Part shown: one piece after another, positions 62,016 to 64,000 of the stretch
Layout of the letters: each line of letters begins with the position of its first letter
Numbering within the stretch: the first letter of the stretch is position 1
NCBI GenBank assembly: GCA_937902315.1
Contig: CALGUG010000039.1
Coordinates: forward strand, 1-64,000
DNA: 64,000 bases
Origin: an uncultured Chloroflexales bacterium
GTDB lineage: Bacteria; Chloroflexota; Chloroflexia; Chloroflexales; Chloroflexaceae
Direction of reading: 5' to 3'
Notes under the pieces: model-generated
Databases searched by the model: none
Told to the model about the DNA's origin: nothing
What the model saw: only the letters and a program-made list of their open reading frames with translations
Translations under genes and position numbers: made by a program

Positions 62016-63167
62016 TTAGAGCGTCAGTTCGGGCACATCGATCCAGCGGCGCTCGGCCCAAGACTTTAAGCCCAGTTCGGCCAGCTGCACGCCCTTGGCG
62101 CCTTCGAGCAGATCCCAACGGAAAGGGGCATCCTCGGCTACGTGGCGTAGGAAGTGTTCCCACTGCACTTTGAAGCCATTGTCGAAGACATCGTTATCGG
62201 GCACTTCGTGCCAAGTCTCCCAGAAGTTGATCGGGCTGGGGATGTCGGGATTCCAGACTGGTTTGGGCGTCATCGAGCGGTGTTGCACTTTGCAGTTGCG
62301 CAGACCTGCCACGGCGCTGCCTTCGGTGCCGTCGACTTGCAGGCTGAAGAGCTCGTCGCGATAGACGCGCACCGCCCATGAAGAGTTGATATGAGCGATA
62401 ATGCCGTTCTCGATCTCGAAGGTCGCGTAGGCTGCATCGTCGGCGGTCGCTTTGTAGGGGCGGCCCTGTTCGTCGACGCGCTGCGGAATATGGGTCGCGC
62501 CCAAGCAGGAGACAGCTCGCACCGGGCCGAATAGGTTGTCGAGCACATAGCGCCAGTGGCAGAGCATGTCGACGATAATGCCGCCATCGTCCTCTTTGCG
62601 ATAGTTCCACGAAGGACGCTGGGCCGGCTGCCAATCGCCTTCAAAGACCCAGTAGCCGAATTCGCCTCGCACTGAGAGGATGCGCCCGAAGAAACCGCCG
62701 TCGATCAGACGCTTTAGCTTCAGCAGGCCCGGCAAAAAGAGCTTGTCTTGCACAACACCATGCTTGACACCGGCCTGTTGAGCGCGGCGCGCCAAGTCGA
62801 GCGCGGTCTCGAGGTCTGCTGCAGTCGGCTTTTCGCAATAGATGTGTTTGCCAGCTTCGATCGCGGCCCGCACATTGTCGGCGCGCAGCGAGGTAGTGAG
62901 GGCGTCGAAGTAAATGATGTCATCGGGGTTGGCGAGGGCTTGGTCGAGCTTGGTTGTCCAGCGTTCGATATTGTGGGCTTTGGCGAGTTCGATAAGTTTC
63001 GCCTCATTGCGACCGACCAGAATCGGGTTGGGGATAAGACGATCGCCGTTCGATAAGACGACACCACCTTGGTTACGAATGGCGAGGATCGAGCGGATCA
63101 GGTGCTGGTTTTTGCCCATGCGCCCTGTAACGCCATTCATAATAATGCCAATCGTTTGTTCTGCCAT
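62016..63167 (-). CDS. Gfo/Idh/MocA family oxidoreductase
   Basis: A 383-residue NAD-dependent sugar dehydrogenase. An unusual GIIMNGVTGRMGKNQHL Rossmann loop opens the protein; EKPTAAD carries the family Lys. GGIIVDMLCHWRYVL holds the Asp and His of the active site. The second of two adjacent ATGs (63167) sits at the better distance from AGGAG. It heads the operon with DUF993 and the isomerase, under the LacI-controlled promoter at 63348-63375. Confidence 0.88.
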   Translation of the reverse strand: MAEQTIGIIMNGVTGRMGKNQHLIRSILAIRNQGGVVLSNGDRLIPNPILVGRNEAKLIELAKAHNIERWTTKLDQALANPDDIIYFDALTTSLRADNVRAAIEAGKHIYCEKPTAADLETALDLARRAQQAGVKHGVVQDKLFLPGLLKLKRLIDGGFFGRILSVRGEFGYWVFEGDWQPAQRPSWNYRKEDDGGIIVDMLCHWRYVLDNLFGPVRAVSCLGATHIPQRVDEQGRPYKATADDAAYATFEIENGIIAHINSSWAVRVYRDELFSLQVDGTEGSAVAGLRNCKVQHRSMTPKPVWNPDIPSPINFWETWHEVPDNDVFDNGFKVQWEHFLRHVAEDAPFRWDLLEGAKGVQLAELGLKSWAERRWIDVPELTL

Positions 63168-63188
63168 CATCACTCCTTTGTGTCTCTT

Positions 63189-63314
63189 ATACCAAATCCG
63201 GCTGAACACATTGCGTTTTTGGCCTTCGGCAGAGCGGAACTTGACTATGTTTCCTTCCCCATTTGTCGTTTTTACCTATTGCCAAAGAGGCAAGTCTTTA
63301 AGCGGATTTGGTAT
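63189..63314 (+). repeat. Family B element without palindrome, copy 4
   Basis: 126 bp, ATACCAAATCCGGCT at the left and AAGCGGATTTGGTAT at the right, with the shared TTTGGCCTTCGGCAGAG. It occupies the 5' leader of the dehydrogenase operon, between its promoter and the start codon. Confidence 0.85.
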
Positions 63315-63324
63315 TACTACTCCG

Positions 63325-63444
63325 TGAAAGCGCTTTCCGTATCGCTCATTATACCAGAAATATGAAAGCTTTCAATCGGAAATTTGATCTTCCTTATTTT
63401 TCGATTCGCATGCTCTTGACAAAAAGAGAACGCCGACCTATGCT
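63325..63444. promoter_or_regulatory. Divergent LacI-controlled promoters with two operators
   Basis: Minus strand: TTGAAA (63370-63375), 16 bp, TATAAT (63348-63353). Plus strand: TTGACA (63416-63421), 17 bp, TATGCT (63439-63444). Operators: TGAAAGCTTTCA (63363-63374), overlapping the minus -35, and TGAAAGCGCTTTCC (63325-63338), at its start site. Both fit the LacI/GalR palindrome with central CG or GC. Confidence 0.85.
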
Positions 63445-63482
63445 ATGGAAAAGTCTTACCTCAAGCTAGGAGATCGGATTGT

Positions 63483-64000
63483 ATGGCAGTAACGCTTGCC
63501 GAAGTAGCGCGAAAAGCAGGAGTTTCTTTAGCAACCGCTTCCCGTGCCTTGAACGGAAGCAAGCGCGCTGTAACGCCTGAACTGCGCGAACGTGTTCTGG
63601 CTGCCGCCGAAGAGCTGAGCTATGTGCCCAATGCGCATGCTCAAGCCCTCGCTCGATCGACCACTGCCTTGGTTGGTGTGATCGTACACGACGTCAGCGA
63701 CCCCTACTTTTCTGAGATAACACGTGGTATTCAAAGCGTTGCGAGCGAGAGCGGTCATCTCGTCTCTATCTGCAGCAGCTTCCGAGATCCTGTTCGCGAA
63801 ATGGCCTATGTTCGCCTTCTGACCGCCCACCGTGTCGAAGCGCTGATCTTGGCGGGCAGCGGTCTCGATGATCGTTCTTACAGCCAATCGATGGCGACTC
63901 AGATCGAGTCCTTCACTGCCTTCGGCGGACGGGTCGCTTTCATTGGTCGACATAATATTCCTGGTGATGCGGTGATCCCCGATAATGTGGGTGGCGCTCG
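63483..64000 (+). CDS. LacI-family transcriptional regulator (partial)
   Basis: The first 172 residues of a LacI/GalR repressor, cut by the window edge. The N-terminal HTH reads TLAEVARKAGVSLATASRALNG, followed by the hinge region SYVPNAHAQALARSTT and the start of the periplasmic-binding-like domain (ALVGVIVHDVSDPYFSEITRGI). It is divergent from the dehydrogenase-DUF993-isomerase operon and almost certainly binds the two operators between them. AGGAGAT precedes the ATG. Confidence 0.93.
   Translation, partial: MAVTLAEVARKAGVSLATASRALNGSKRAVTPELRERVLAAAEELSYVPNAHAQALARSTTALVGVIVHDVSDPYFSEITRGIQSVASESGHLVSICSSFRDPVREMAYVRLLTAHRVEALILAGSGLDDRSYSQSMATQIESFTAFGGRVAFIGRHNIPGDAVIPDNVGGA

Overview
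The window reads as one contiguous piece of a free-living bacterial chromosome, moderately GC-rich by eye. It is most likely from the Chloroflexota, perhaps near Herpetosiphon or the Chloroflexales. That placement is inference. It rests on many sugar-uptake and sugar-acid clusters, a Rex repressor, a cobalamin MetH under a SAM-I riboswitch, a broken secreted-protein tail ending in a VYLPIVQN-type motif, and gene ends packed with small repeats. I found no rRNA, tRNA, CRISPR array, transposase, integrase or phage gene.

Layout. 1-710: gene-free edge with a 42-bp minisatellite and small repeats. 711-5611: a nucleotidyltransferase, two MFS carriers and an HXXEE membrane protein. 5700-8526: a three-gene ABC-2 exporter operon. 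9016-14358 (minus): a sugar uptake and catabolism operon (GntR regulator, enolase-superfamily dehydratase, binding protein, two permeases), facing a tandem pair of DUF2961/GH172 genes (14776-17091) and pdxH. 18445-24890: phosphohexomutase, MscS channel, Rex, PfkB kinase, DUF1405 protein, acyltransferase and CPBP protease. 25638-31179: CNNM/CorC-type protein, lipoprotein, methyltransferase, gene remnant and amidohydrolase. 31275-34576: Gfo/Idh/MocA oxidoreductase, histidine phosphatase and RDD protein. 35579-39094: IclR, Rieske oxygenase and FAD oxidoreductase. 39420-42583 (minus): an ABC exporter behind an unusual membrane protein (HEPN-like head, repeat linker, one membrane segment, SH3 tail). 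42716-47162 (minus): gatB, glycosyltransferase, aldo/keto reductase and acetyltransferase. 47236-55201: metH with its riboswitch, then smc. 55752-63167 (minus): MBL hydrolase, 2-hydroxyacid dehydrogenase, phytanoyl-CoA-dioxygenase-like protein, AraC regulator, and an isomerase/DUF993/dehydrogenase operon divergent from a LacI regulator cut by the right edge (63483 onward).

How the genes fit together. At least three regulated catabolic units can be read: the GntR/GH172/ABC unit, the IclR/Rieske/FAD unit, and the LacI/Gfo-DUF993-isomerase unit. Each has palindromes in its control region that look like operators. Housekeeping genes (pdxH, gatB, metH, smc, rex) sit between them.

The most unusual non-genic signal is a set of intergenic repeats. 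Family A has 14 copies of about 55 bp. Family B is MITE-like, with ATACCAAATTCG-type inverted ends. Family C is a CCTTCGACAGGCTCAGG hairpin, family D a CTCCCGCATTGCGGGAG hairpin, and family E an AACCTG-type hairpin. Two 164-bp family B copies carry a 16-bp-arm palindrome whose 8-bp loop is inverted between them.
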